Part shown: piece after piece, positions 49,272-60,958 of the stretch | Position numbering within the stretch: the first letter of the stretch is position 1 | How the letters are laid out: every line of letters begins with the position of its first letter | Origin: Macrophomina tecta | Lineage: Eukaryota > Ascomycota > Dothideomycetes > Botryosphaeriales > Botryosphaeriaceae | DNA: 64,000 bases | Direction of reading: 5' to 3' | Assembly: GCA_024180945.1 (NCBI GenBank) | Contig: JAKSGN010000002.1 | Span: 2,046,001 to 2,110,000, forward strand | The notes under the pieces: generated by a model | The model's input: the letters and a program-made list of their open reading frames with translations, nothing else | What the model was told of the DNA's origin: nothing | The model's database searches: none | Program-made: the position numbers and the translations under genes

Positions 49272-50850
49272 GGTCGAGTGGGTGCCGGGCGGGCTATAAA
49301 AGAACAGAGCCAGGACATGGAAGATGAAAGCAGGACCCACGTGGAGTGACAAGGCCGAAGGTTCATCAGCAGCAAACGGCGCCGAACGGGCAGGGCAGGG
49401 CCGGGCAGGGCAGCCAGGGCAGGGTGCTCGAGCTGCGGCGCAGGGGCGCCGAGGGTGGTCGCGGTCAGTCCGGCGCGTCGCCGGTGTTGGTGGGGGGGAG
49501 CAAGCGAAGTGAGAAAGGCACCAACTGAGTTAGATGTCGCGCATCAGACGGCCGAGAGCACCCAACGGCGGCACGCGCTTGGCGGGGCAGATCCCTCGCA
49601 CGCGTCAACGCCGACGGTTTTCGCTGCCCGGCGCTGAGCTCAGGGGCGGAGGGCGGACGAGGGCGGCGTCGCGATTGGGAAGTGATGCGAATACGTGACA
49701 GGGCTAGCAGCGCGCAGAGCAGCCCGGGAGCGTGGAACCTGCCACGGGAGCGGTCCCAAGTCGCCAGCTGACCGCAGGCGGGTAGAGCCGACAGCCACTA
49801 TGGCAGGGCGGGCGGGCAGGCAGGCAAGGCTGGCCACAGGGCGGGCCTGAGGAGCATGCTGAGGGCGCGGTCCGATGGGGGGAGAGCGTGCTCGCTGCCG
49901 CAGGCCGCAGAACCAGCTGCGGGGGGCAACCGTGTCGAGGCCGCGGACAGAAGCCCACAGCTGCTGCGCGCCATCACCGCTCACGCAAACCTTAACCGCG
50001 CCGCTCACGCCAGCCCGCCGGCCAGCCAGGCCACACACGATGATGCAAATGACACTGCTGCTGCCTCCCGCCCCCAGGGACACCGCGTACGCGCCACGCG
50101 GCCGCTGAGCTTGAAAGCGGCAGTGCCCCCAATACCAGCACCCCCGAGGCGCTGCTAAGCTTCATCCTCTCGCTTAACAGCGTTTGCAGACGTCGCGGCT
50201 TGCCATCGGCCGGCGGGCTGGCGGGGTGTCATGCACGCGCGCTGCACGCCCGCCGCACCAGCAGGAAGAGAAGCCGCGCGCCCGGTGAGGCAGCAGCTGG
50301 CGGCGCGCGCTGATGTGCAGCTATAGCCCGGGCACGCAATAGCCCGGAGTTGACGCGGCGATGCGGCTCCAAAGCTTGACGCTCTCCGACGAATCGGCTA
50401 ATTGGCGAAATGGGAGAGAAGAGCGCGTGGAGGATAGAGTTTAGGTACGAAGGCTCATCTCCGGGTTTCGAATCATGCGGGCTGGCGCAGGAGCGCGAGG
50501 CCCTGTGGAGGCGTGCAGGAATGCCTCACCATCAAAATAAACTTTGCGATCTCGTCTCGCCGCCGAGCGCTGACTCGGCAGCACCGGCATACTCGGGCGC
50601 GGTGGCCGCCTGGAATGCCGACAGCTGCGCCGCTTTTCGGCCCGCCGACCTCCCAACCCAGCCAAGCCCGTGCCTCTCTTCTAGAGCGTTTTCGAAGCTT
50701 CACAGAACGCGCGCCGAAGGCACGCCTGAGCCTGACTCCTCGACCGGCCCTGCCACCCGCACCACCACGCCCGCGACCTCGTGGCCTCAACGTGAAACCG
50801 CTGTCCTTCGTGTTCGCGCCGTCGCCGCGAGCTGCTCACCGCTGCCTGCC
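49272..50850. promoter_or_regulatory. GC-rich divergent promoter region with G-quadruplex-like tract
   Basis: About 1.6 kb between the divergent small unknown gene and the DUF1279 gene. It is strongly GC-rich, with a seven-run GGG tract at 49388-49424 and a second GGGC-rich stretch near 49800-49850. Long open frames here are Ala/Arg-rich and compositional. Confidence 0.5.
49388..49424 (+). other. G-quadruplex-forming tract
   Basis: Seven GGG runs separated by loops of 2, 2, 2, 2, 6 and 2 bases fit the canonical G4 rule. It lies 117-153 bp upstream of the minus-strand ATG at 49271. Confidence 0.7.
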
Positions 50851-51628
50851 ATGGCCTCGCAGCTGCACCTGCTGCGCGCCCGCCAGCTCACCACCACCGC
50901 CGCCGCCCGCCTGCACCGCGCCTCCCACGCGCCCACCCTGCCCCGCCGCCTTTGCCGCGCCTCTCAGCCTGCTCTCCGCCCTCACTCCGCCCCCGTCTCG
51001 CCGCTGTCCCGCCTGCTCCGAAGCCCCGCCGCCCGCCGCTTCAACGGCACCTCCTCCAAGCCTCCGAACCCCAACCCCACGCCAAACCTTGGTAGTCCGC
51101 AGGCCGCTCCATCCTTTTCACAGCGCATGCGGAAACTGTCTCGTGAGTATGGCTGGGTAGCATTGGGTGTATATCTGGGGCTGTCGGTGCTCGACTTCCC
51201 CTTCTGCTTCCTCGCCGTGCGCATGCTTGGCACTGACCGCATTGGCCGCTGGGAACATGCCGTAGTCCAGGCCTTCTGGAGGGTTGTGCACGTTGCCTTC
51301 CCAAATGTCCATCAGCAGAGGCAGACTGAAGGTGCTGTGCAGACCGAGGCTGGCCAGGTACAGGATGGCGCGATGCAGGAGATTGAGGCGGCGGAGAAGG
51401 CCAGCGCGAGTGAAGAAGCCAGTATGTGTCTCACTGTCTTGCCGTTCCCCGCTCATGCACCCTGCTAATACAAATGCAGCAATATGGACTCAGCTTGCCC
51501 TCGCTTATGCAATTCACAAGTCTTTCATCTTCCTGCGAGTGCCACTCACGGCTGCTGTCACACCCAAGGTAGTCAAAGTGCTGCGCGGCTGGGGATGGAA
51601 CATTGGCAAGCGGAAGCCCAAAGCATAG
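50851..51628 (+). CDS. DUF1279/FAM210-type mitochondrial membrane protein
   Basis: Exons 50851-51421 and 51480-51628 (58-nt intron, GTATGT..GCAG) give 239 residues. The first 70 residues are Arg/Ala/Ser-rich with almost no acids, a strong mitochondrial presequence. The DUF1279 domain follows at about 90-230: SREYGWVALGVYLGLSVLDFPFCFLAVR with a membrane helix, a charged linker, then WTQLALAYAIHKSFIFLRVPLTAAVTPKVVKVLR and GWNIG. Human FAM210A/B are mitochondrial inner-membrane proteins; the fungal role is not defined. Open sequence upstream of 50851 in the same frame is not supported. Confidence 0.9.
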
Positions 51629-54600
51629 TGCAGCGATTTGTCTAAAATGATGTTCGCATGGTCCCTGGGAAGAGCGTATTTGTGCAAGCATTGTTCGGGA
51701 TTAGACGGTAAAAGAATGTGTGGATTTTGTACCAATCGCACTTGGGAATCGGCAGCAACCCTGTGTGTGTGTGTTCATTTCTGTCAAGGCTACTTTGGCG
51801 GAGTCCTCGGAAACCATCCCCCTTCTCTCGCTACTCTACGGCTCTCGCCAGAAATTTGCACGGCATTCGTGTTGGTTGGTCGGTTGTAGAATCAGCACAG
51901 ATCAAACCCTGTCTCTGTTGGTTTCGACTATTGGTGTGCATAAGGCTCCTGAAAGTGTTCTCGGCCAGTCTCGATGGCGCACTCGCAAATGCAGGGGTCT
52001 TCAGGCCATCCCTCCCACTGACCAGCATGGTCCCCGATGACCATCCTGCTCTATGGGATCACTTACCAGCGTCGTGGTATTCAAGATCGCTGAACCTTCT
52101 CGGCTGGTGTGACGTAAAGACATGCGATTTTACATCGGCCAAGACCGGGCGTCCTGATATGCAAAGTATGCTGCGAGCTCCCACGCACCAATTCGGATGG
52201 TGATCAGCGGCCTTGTCTCTGGGCGACCATAAGCATAATCTGCTTTGCCAGTCGAGAGACTTGCCTGCTGAGCATTCCGGCCCACCTTTGTGTGTGAGCT
52301 TCTCTGACCCCTGTCGGTACAGCCCGCGGCGATAATTACATGTCATGTGCCGCACTCCCGGGGACCTCTCGGCCTTTTCCCTTTTCAGCCTTCCGGCATC
52401 GAGACATCGCTCGCTGTTTAGTAAAATGTCTTATTTCGCAAGATGTGATGTTGGCAAAGAGACACGAACCACTGTTTCAGGAAACGGGTTTGTTTCATTC
52501 AACGTGCCGAACACGTAGGGCTCGTGAAGGCCTGCGTAGGCCAAGCTTGTTGACTTGCAGTTCACTTGCGAGGTGGTCGGCGTAGTCCTTCCCTCAATAT
52601 GAGGACCGATATCTGCCCCAGACACGGCATCCCCCGATCTCTGCCACTCGGCTGCCATTAGCGCTGCACGCTTTATTGGCAACTGCATACTAAAACATGT
52701 TTCGGAGGGCGAGTGCGAGAATTGCTCTCATCCACGCTGCCGGAACTGCAGAGTAGTGCGAGGCGGTCCATGCATCCGGTAGAGGAGGATATATTCGTCG
52801 TCCAATTGGGCATCTCCCCGCCGTAAAAAAAAAAAAAATTAATTTTCTTTTCCTGCGCGGCTCGTCTCATAGGCTTGTCCCACTATAAGAAATGCTGCTA
52901 TTTTGTCGTCCTTGGCGCCGCACTAGCTGTATAGTAAACGTTTTTCTGTGCGTCTTTCGACACGAAAGTGCGGTCAAACAACACCAGTCTCAGGAGCAGT
53001 TCCCCAGCGGCCGTTCACTTCGCGTCGAAAGTGCCCAGGCACTCTCCCAGAGCCTTGCGAAGAACACCTCGGAGAAGCCATCTACAGTGATCGCGGCAAT
53101 CTCCAGTCCCCCCGAGCGCCATGGGAGAGACTTTGCCACGTGGGATCCGAAATTATCCCATCCTGCCGTGTTGCATCAGTCGGAGGCGCCGCCACTGCAC
53201 CAGTGCCAGCGCCAGGCGATCGGTTCCGCCCCGGGGGGGGCGGGGGCAATGGGTCAGCGATGGTCCGCCCGCGCCGACAACAGCAACATCAAAAAAAAAA
53301 AAAAAAATGAAAAGAAAAGAAAACAAAAGAAGGCAAGAGGCGGCTCGTTTGAGCTGCAGAAGGCGGAACGGGCTATGCGGCCATGGTGGCGTGATGGTAC
53401 ACGTCTGGCGGCTCGGTAAAACTATCTTCTAGACGCTAATCACAGCGAGATGCTCTCTCTAGCCCAAGGCAGATGAAATAGTAGAGAAGAGGCGATAGTG
53501 TTTGCGCCGCTGCGTGAGGACACGGCAGACACACGGCGGCGGGCGGTTGCGATCGGATCCCGAGACACTGGAATTTTCAATGCCCTTCCCTAAGCAGAGC
53601 ACAGACTGGCCTTGGACATTGATGATGCCGAAGGATGGGGGAGAGCATGAAAAGGCCTGCGTGGCCGCAACATCCCGCCAGGATCGCGCTGTGCCGCAAC
53701 CGCTAAGTTTCAAACGAGGGTCTTCCTCCAGACGACCCTCCATTCGAGCATTCTCCGTTCGGACAGCGCAGGTTGGGACGCGTACGTGCACGTTACCGCG
53801 CTGCCCACACTAATGTGCTGCCACGCCAGCTTCATGAGCCCGGCACTCAGCTGGCCTTGGGTCTGAGCCCAGATCGTCTGCAAGAGTATGCCCATCTTCG
53901 CTTCCCGGCAGGCCTCGTGTTCGGCATAGCGCAAATAAAGGTTGGGAGGTTTGCGACATTATGCATCCCTACAGATCTAGATCAGTTGGCGCCTAGGACA
54001 AGCTTGCCGGCCTCATCCCGGGGCCCCTGTGCAACAGCCATGGTTCATCACTGCCGGATTGCGAAATGGCTTTTGAGTCGGTAAATGGAGGGAGTTCGAG
54101 GACAACTCAGACTCCGATTCTCCTCTGGGAAGGCGCCTGCCCACGCCCTTCGAGTTCCGCCTAACCCGGCGAAACATCATCAAAATTTCCTGATGATAGG
54201 ACCCCCGCGCATCCCTACGGACGAGCGGGAACGGCGAAAATAAGAAGCTTGCTGCCGCCGAGAGTGGTCTGACTCCTGGAATATGATTTTCCCTTGGAAT
54301 AGAAATGCGCCCAAACTTTCGCCCCCACCCCCTCCTTCGTGCGGCAGCCATGGCAGGTCCCGTTCCGTCCGCTATGGTCCAGGCCCCTGCATCTCTGTAT
54401 TATCTACCACTCGGCGCCTTCTGCCGTCGAAGCTCCTCTGTACGAGTCCCTGTTGAAACCTTGTTGCGGGAGTCCGGACTGTAATCTCGCGCCCGAGCTG
54501 CTCAAACAATGCGGACACGGCAGCGGGAATTCCGGCTGGGCTAAGCACTGAGAAAAATAGGTTTGTAGATGAGAAAGGAAGCAAAATGCCGGTCTGTAGG

Positions 54601-55436
54601 ATAGCTGCGGCCCCGAATGGGCGAATTCCGCGGTTCTCCCGTCTTGGCCTTTCCTGAGTCTTTTTTTTTTTTTTTTTCGTTGCCCGAAAGCTTGGAAGAA
54701 AAAGAAATACCGCTCCTTTGGATTTAAGGTTCGATGCGCGCAGTTTTTTTTTTTTTTTTTTTTTTTGGAAAGAAAAAAACCTCAAGATTCAGCCACTGGA
54801 CCCTTTGGACGAGAACGGTGAGCGGGGAAGGTGTGCTTGTCCTCCACAGCCTCTACCGAGGCTAGTTTAGATCAGGCTGGCAGGTCGATCCCCAGCTATC
54901 CGGGAGCGCTCTTGGGTCGCTCTGTGGAGGCCCCGCCGCCGTAAAGACAGCCCATGTCTTGGCCTGGTTTCGAAAGTCACTGGCCGACATGACTTAACGC
55001 GCGCTTAGTGCCATCTTGGCTGTCTGTAAGTTGCCGATCCAATAAACTTCTTCTAGTTGTTATCGTGAATCAGGTCCTGTAGATCGAGACAAACGTGCAT
55101 TCGGCCATGTCTCTCAGATCGCTCCCGCCTCTCGAGGCTCGTGTGCTTAACTCCGAAGCAAGGCCAACACACCGGTGAGAAAGAGCATTACTCGCACTCG
55201 TGCCTCATTTCTAATCATCGAACTGCAAGGCCTTCTGGCCGCCATTTGTCCGTGTGACTCCCTCGGTGGTACTCTGCCGCGCACGGGGCAGTCACCCACA
55301 ACTTTGGCCCAAACATTCGGAAGCTTGGTGCCCGGACCTCCTTCTGACACGCCTATTCGTATATGCAAAGCAGCTCGGCCACTCGTATAGCCTATAAATC
55401 TCCTTTGCAGAATGTCACCGCTTATTCCGGCTGGCT

Positions 55437-55889
55437 TCATCGCTGGTGATCTGGCTCTCGCCTCTCTTTGATGATGATCCGCAGCCGAAAGGTCGAGCCC
55501 GTGTGTTGGGAAGCCGTTTGCCGGACATTATTTAGAATCGTTTGAATGCGAGCACAATTCTGAGGTCCACGTAAGGCCCTCATGATTTTCATCGTATCTT
55601 TGCATGTGATCTTACGGTCTTCCACTAGGACATTCCATGTCTTGTCGTGGCGGGAATGCCTATCCGGAATGAAGGGGAGCTCGTTAACTTTTGCCTCTAG
55701 TAGTCGCAGTTTTCTCCAGATTATTTTCTGGAAGGAGGGGGGGTAGGGATCTTTTGAGTGCAGTAGACGTCGATGTTTAACCCACCACAGTAAAGCGTCG
55801 TGGACTAGCAGGACTCGCTGGGCCTCCCACCGGAAAAGGGCGGAAGTGATTAATATCGCAAGAACAACAAGTGAAAGAAAGCGATCCAA
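55437..55889 (-). CDS. Doubtful hypothetical open frame
   Basis: Minus-strand open frame of 150 codons that starts right after a CAG acceptor-like site, so it could be the last exon of a gene. It opens with a hydrophobic segment (LSLVVLAILITSALF) followed by a basic, Trp- and Arg-containing stretch. No ATG exon that joins in phase was found and no family is recognised. It may be chance. Confidence 0.2.
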   Translation of the reverse strand: MDRFLSLVVLAILITSALFRWEAQRVLLVHDALLWWVKHRRLLHSKDPYPPSFQKIIWRKLRLLEAKVNELPFIPDRHSRHDKTWNVLVEDRKITCKDTMKIMRALRGPQNCARIQTILNNVRQTASQHTGSTFRLRIIIKERREPDHQR

Positions 55890-57433
55890 CTGAGGACAAC
55901 AGGCTGCTTTTGGCCCTGAGAACTAAACAAGAATAGATTCTGGGAGAGGGCCTGCTCAAAAGGGAACCGCTCTCGACCTCGACAGATGCTTGCCCAGGTT
56001 GTTGCTTCAAGTATCATCTCCAAGTGCCACGGAATCGTCGATTCTCTCCTGGCCTTCCTGAAAGCGGTTGGTTGCGGAGTCAGACGGCAGAAAACCCAGT
56101 GAGAGCAAGGATTACATGATCGGGCCGCAATGGAGGGGAGATTCGTTGCTCGACGTTCAAATAGTTGATGTCTCAGTCCTGAAAGATTAGAGCCTGTACA
56201 CCGACTGATGTAGTGAACTTTAAATTTTGCTTGGCATTTACGCTATATATCTCCGCAGTGATATAGAGCTCCCGTGCACTTACATGCTTTCGTGATGTGA
56301 TTTTCTGATGTAAGTGAGCTTCATCTTTTGTCTGTCGTTTTGAGATCTCCATTAATTGAATCCTGCACTTTATTGGTGGCCCAGAACCAGCGTCGGGCAT
56401 AGCAGGTAGTCGTCTCTGATGACTTTGAGAACCTCGTAGTTGACGAATACTGCTGGCGAGTAGATGTGACGGGAGATGACGGAGTGCGAGGTGGAAACTA
56501 TCACTGGCTATGCAACTGATTGGTGACAATAATGCCGATGATTCATACTGCACCTCCCGTCACAAGCATTCAGACTTCCTGCCCCTGCCAAATTCCGCAA
56601 GCTGCATTGAGAGCCATGCGCCAGGGACAAGAGAAAAGAACATGAAAATGGCAAAGAAGATCACGTGAAGTCTTTCTATCATGACTCGGTGATGTTGCAT
56701 GTCTGCGTCTCCTGAAGTGTCTTTCACTGACCCATTATATATTTCATGACGCCTAGGGATATTGGAACCTTCCCGCGTGAAGGGTGTGTACACCTGAATA
56801 GAAACGCCTATTGCTTGTGGATTGCGCAACAGGGACCACTGTGATAGTCCGACCCCGAGGAATTCGCACTTCGTTAGCACCATGAAAACTGTTAAATGAC
56901 ATGACGCCGAGTGCCAGCAATACGCTTTTGGTAATACGATTCAGTTGATTTCCAAAGAGGTCTTTAGACTGATCTTCCGTCCATACATTTGCCCGGAACT
57001 CAGCTTTTTCTGGTGGTTCGGACGGTTTTGCAAATGTCCTCATTACTGGCAGATGGTGTTCGGACTCATTGGTTGACCCTTAGAGAACCTTCGGTGAAAC
57101 TGCAAACTATCAAAAAAGGGCCAAGAGCCACTATACTACATTTGGACATTCTCATTTGGACTATCTACTGCTACACGTATGTTCGTCTTCAAACAGATGG
57201 AACGAGCTGATGACTTTCTCAACGAACGTAACATCCCATAAAAGTCTTCCACATCATCATGCTTGGATGATTAGCTGAACTGTTGATATCTCGATGAGCT
57301 ACTACTCTCTTGCTTTTTACCGATGCGGTCATCCCTCGACCATAATCAGCGTTGCTGAAATGAAACAGTCATCCAGTCAAACGCATCATCAATTCCACTG
57401 AAGCTAAACACAACTTAAGCTTCACATTTCTGG

Positions 57434-57459
57434 CTCCCCCCACCCCCGGCGGGGGGGAG
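57434..57459. repeat. Perfect 8-bp inverted repeat, G/C hairpin
   Basis: CTCCCCCC and its reverse complement GGGGGGAG flank a 10-base C/G-rich loop. It could form a stable hairpin in DNA or RNA, and sits in the gene-poor region. Confidence 0.5.
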
Positions 57460-59058
57460 TGGCGGCTTGATATTCGTTGACTATGGATGTATGCTTGATA
57501 GAATCGTCTATATAATTTACTCCAGCTAATTACACTGATCCCCTTAGATGCCTGAAAAGGATATATGAAACGACAATCTTCGGACGTGATGTATGCTAAT
57601 GAAAAGAGTTTGAACACGGAGCATCCTATCCGTAAGTTCCCAGACACCGTCTTTAAAGATGAACCGCGCGGTTGTTACGTCGGTGATGCCAGTGAATTGC
57701 TACAGCTGTCTTTAGTGGAGGCCCATAGATAACGGCTGTGTCTGTCTATTGTGCTCGCCAATTTATCTCCGAGCTCACCAGCCGTAGGCACTAAGCACTG
57801 ACTTTTGGGCGAAAATGTTAGAAGCAAGCCGCCTTTACCGCCGCCAACAGGCTAGATTAAATTCGCACCGACAGAAACGCCAGGATAATTTCGGCTAATA
57901 GTCACACCTACAACTTGCCACGGCAAAATGTGGAGAGGACTGGATGCCGTGGCACCGCCTCTAAAGATGGATGTCAAATAGTAGGCCCGTTATCGAGCAA
58001 ATCAAGAACCTAAATGTGCCAGAGTGAAAGATGCTGCTTCCAATAGCGTTAAGCTCAATCCTCTATGCATGAAAACATATCCCGGAGCTCACACAGTATT
58101 ACCTGGTTGCCCCATTCACCGGTCGTGGCCCCGGCCTCCCATTCACTGCAACAAGTACACTTAACGTGTTTAAGTAATCGGCCCTGATATGAATGCCCAA
58201 GTGTGACGATTAGGGAGCGGGCATGCAGGTTGCTGAAAGGTTGCGCATGACTGAATCAGTCAACACCAGGCATCTTCTGCTTGATGACGTGGCAGTCCAA
58301 GCGATTGGCGCAGCCCGACTGACATTCCTGCAGAGAAGGCTCTGGCGTCGCCGCATAGAAGTATGTGCGTGACCGCATGATGCAAGTTGAAACCTTAAAA
58401 GCCGCATATCCACGTGGAAGCCTTGATCCGGAGATATGCCCGTGGCTGCGCCTCCATGGATCAGACTTTTCGCTCTACCAGGAAAGGACGCTGGCACGTG
58501 GGATGGCAGGACGAAAAAAAAAAAAAAAAAAGAATAAGCTTCAAGCCTCCCTGTCTCCCCGACTCGTCCGGCTGAGACTAGTGAGAGTATTATTCAAGAT
58601 AAGGTGATGCTTCGGGGAAACAGCTGCATCTGGAAGGTGAGCGCAATGATAGGCTACAGGTCCGGCGACACAGACCAGAGATTGTACGTATGTACCTCCT
58701 CCAGAAGCCCTTTCAAGACGGAATGAGTACCAAAATCGTCGGAACATGCACTTGATGGGTCATTTCACGCATTCAATCCAACCGAGGTGTTATCAATTCC
58801 TCTTGACGGTTTCCACAATTGCAAGGTTTCTTATACAGTGCCCTTATCTCTGAGATATTCATAGAAATACTTGCAAAGCTATTTACGTCTCTATCTGGAT
58901 ATCACGAATGAGGATGTTCTTCCTCAGAATGGTTATTGAAATTTCCCGAGTCCGCCATGAGATTCTCTCTTTGGAGCTGTACCAGGATACATACTCCTAT
59001 CGGCGGTGGGCGTATATACAGCATGTCCGACATTTACATCATGAATTGCAGCGTGGGT

Positions 59059-60958
59059 TTAAGTCTGCGGGTGGTATACCTCCTGCTTCTCGCCATCTTC
59101 ATTCCCAACATCCTCCCTCTTTTCCGCATTGGGCTTCCTGATGTCTCGGGCGCCCGGCGTGAGGTAGGTGTTATCCAGAGTCGTCAAGTCCTCCCCCTCC
59201 GGCGGCTGCCACTTTGCGCTTTGCCAAGGCTTGACGCCGTAGATGTACATGGTATCAATCTCTTCAAGACTGCGGCCCTGACTCTCGCATACGAAGAAAT
59301 ATACCACAGCAGCACCCGCAAAACAGCAGGAAGCAAACACGTAGCCATATCGATAGTCGATCGCGCCGGTGATGTATGGAGTGAAGAAGGAGATTAGGAA
59401 GTTCCAAACCCAATTTGAGGCGGTTGCGAGGCCCATGCACTTGGCGCGGTAGCGTGAGGGATAGATCTCGCCGACAACGGCCCATACCATGGGCCCCCAG
59501 GTGGAAGCGAAGGCGGCGATGAAGAGACAAGCGAAGACAATCATGGCACTTCCAGTCTTAGGAGTATTCTGGGGAACCTCCTGGTCGAGGGCGAAGTGGC
59601 CGATGCTGGCGAAAATCTGATTTACGGGTTAGTACGTGATCAAGGACGGTTCCTCGGTAGCATTGTTCACTTACCATGAAGCAAACGAACATCCAAAGGG
59701 CGCCGAAGATCAGGCAAGGTCGGCGTCCGAAGCGATCTACAAAGTAGAGACCCGGGAACGTGCAGACAAAGTTAACGGCACCCAAGATCATGCTGGTCAC
59801 ATAGCTGTTCTCAAGGCCGGTGGCGGTGAAAATGGTCGTGCCGTAGTAGAAGAAAAAATTCGCTCCAGTGAGCTGCTGGAGAGCTTGCAGAGTGATTCCG
59901 AGGAAGGTACGATAGGCCATTCGTGGGCCGGTGAAGATTTCATACCATGGGTGCTTGCCGCCACCGGCGGTCTCAGCGTCAAGTTTGACTTGAATCTCAC
60001 GGATCTCGTTGTTGACCACGGGGTGATGTTCTGCAACGCCGTAACTTCTGGCAATAGTGGTGCGCGCTGTGTCAATCTTGCCGTGGCGATACTGCCATCG
60101 AGGGGATTCCGGTAGGAAGAGCATCCCCACTGCCATGCCAACGGGCCAGATGAACCCAACACCAATCGGGATTCGCCATGACGCAGCACTCTGTTTCGAC
60201 TCGGTCCCGTAATTAATACAGTACGCCGTAAAGATTCCGAGCGTGATGAAAAGCTGGTATGCCGATACGAGAGCGCCACGGACCTGGCGAGGTGCGGTCT
60301 CGGACTGGTACATGGGGGTCAGGACGGAAAGACCGCCAACACCAAGACCAGCAACCCAACGGCCAAGAGCCATCTGGTACCATTTGTTTTCCGTCACAAT
60401 CTGGACAATGACACCGACGCAAAAGATAAGATTCCAAAAGACGATGGACCACTTCCGACCGAACTTGTCTGAAATGGGAGCGGCCACCAAAGCGCCAATC
60501 AGCGTTCCAATGGACAGCTTAGAGAAAGTCAGTATACAGGTATTGATAGGTCCAACGCAACAGATGTCCAAAGCTACTGACCAGGGCAACAATAGTTCCC
60601 GAGCGCCCATTGGTAAAGGCGAGGTCTCCGGTTTCGGGGTCGGTGGTGTCGGCGAACCTCCGCTTGAAGTCATCCATTTCCAAGAAACCAGATATCTGAC
60701 CAGTATCGTAACCAAAAATCTGGGCAAGTGTCAGCAGAGACGCTCGAGACATGGCGCAGCGGAGACCCAGTGGGGGGAAAGACATACAAAACCTCCCATG
60801 GAAACTAGAACGCCCATGTAAATGACCCTCCAATTGAAGATGTGCAAAGGGCCATCCTCCTGCTTATTAAACTCCAAGTCATTGGAGGAGTTATCATGGG
60901 CGACTCCAGTGTTGGAGGGCTCATTCGGCTCCCGCCGGAACCTCGAGAGCAACCCCAT
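59059..60958 (-). CDS. MFS hexose/monosaccharide transporter (sugar porter family)
   Basis: Four exons on the minus strand (60958-60788, 60719-60582, 60517-59675, 59616-59059) give 569 residues; introns are 68, 64 and 58 nt and all fall in phase 0. Twelve membrane segments are predicted. Motifs seen are GGFIFGYDTGQISG in TM1, DKFGRKW in loop 2-3, GRWVAGLGVGG, ETAPRQVRGALVSAYQL, PESPRWQ, QQLTGANFFFYYGTT in TM7, DRFGRRP, GEIYPSRYRAKCMGLATASNW and the late CESQGRSLEEID signature. These match fungal hexose and related monosaccharide carriers (HXT/MST type). The substrate cannot be told from sequence alone. The charged C-terminal tail carries a few Lys residues. It is the only recognised gene in the last 12 kb. 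Confidence 0.95.

Larger units (their letters stand above)
51629..59058. other. Gene-poor stretch (7.4 kb)
   Basis: No recognised gene on either strand. It contains runs of 17 A (53291-53307), 17 T (54661-54677), 23 T (54744-54766) and 18 A (58514-58531), and a G/C hairpin at 57434-57459. The central part (about 55.4-57.8 kb) is less GC-rich than the genes. Two or three minus-strand open frames (55437-55889, 56173-56553 and 56560-57043) are the only candidates and remain unsupported. It could be degenerated repeat sequence, a lineage-specific region or an unrecognised non-coding gene. Confidence 0.45.
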
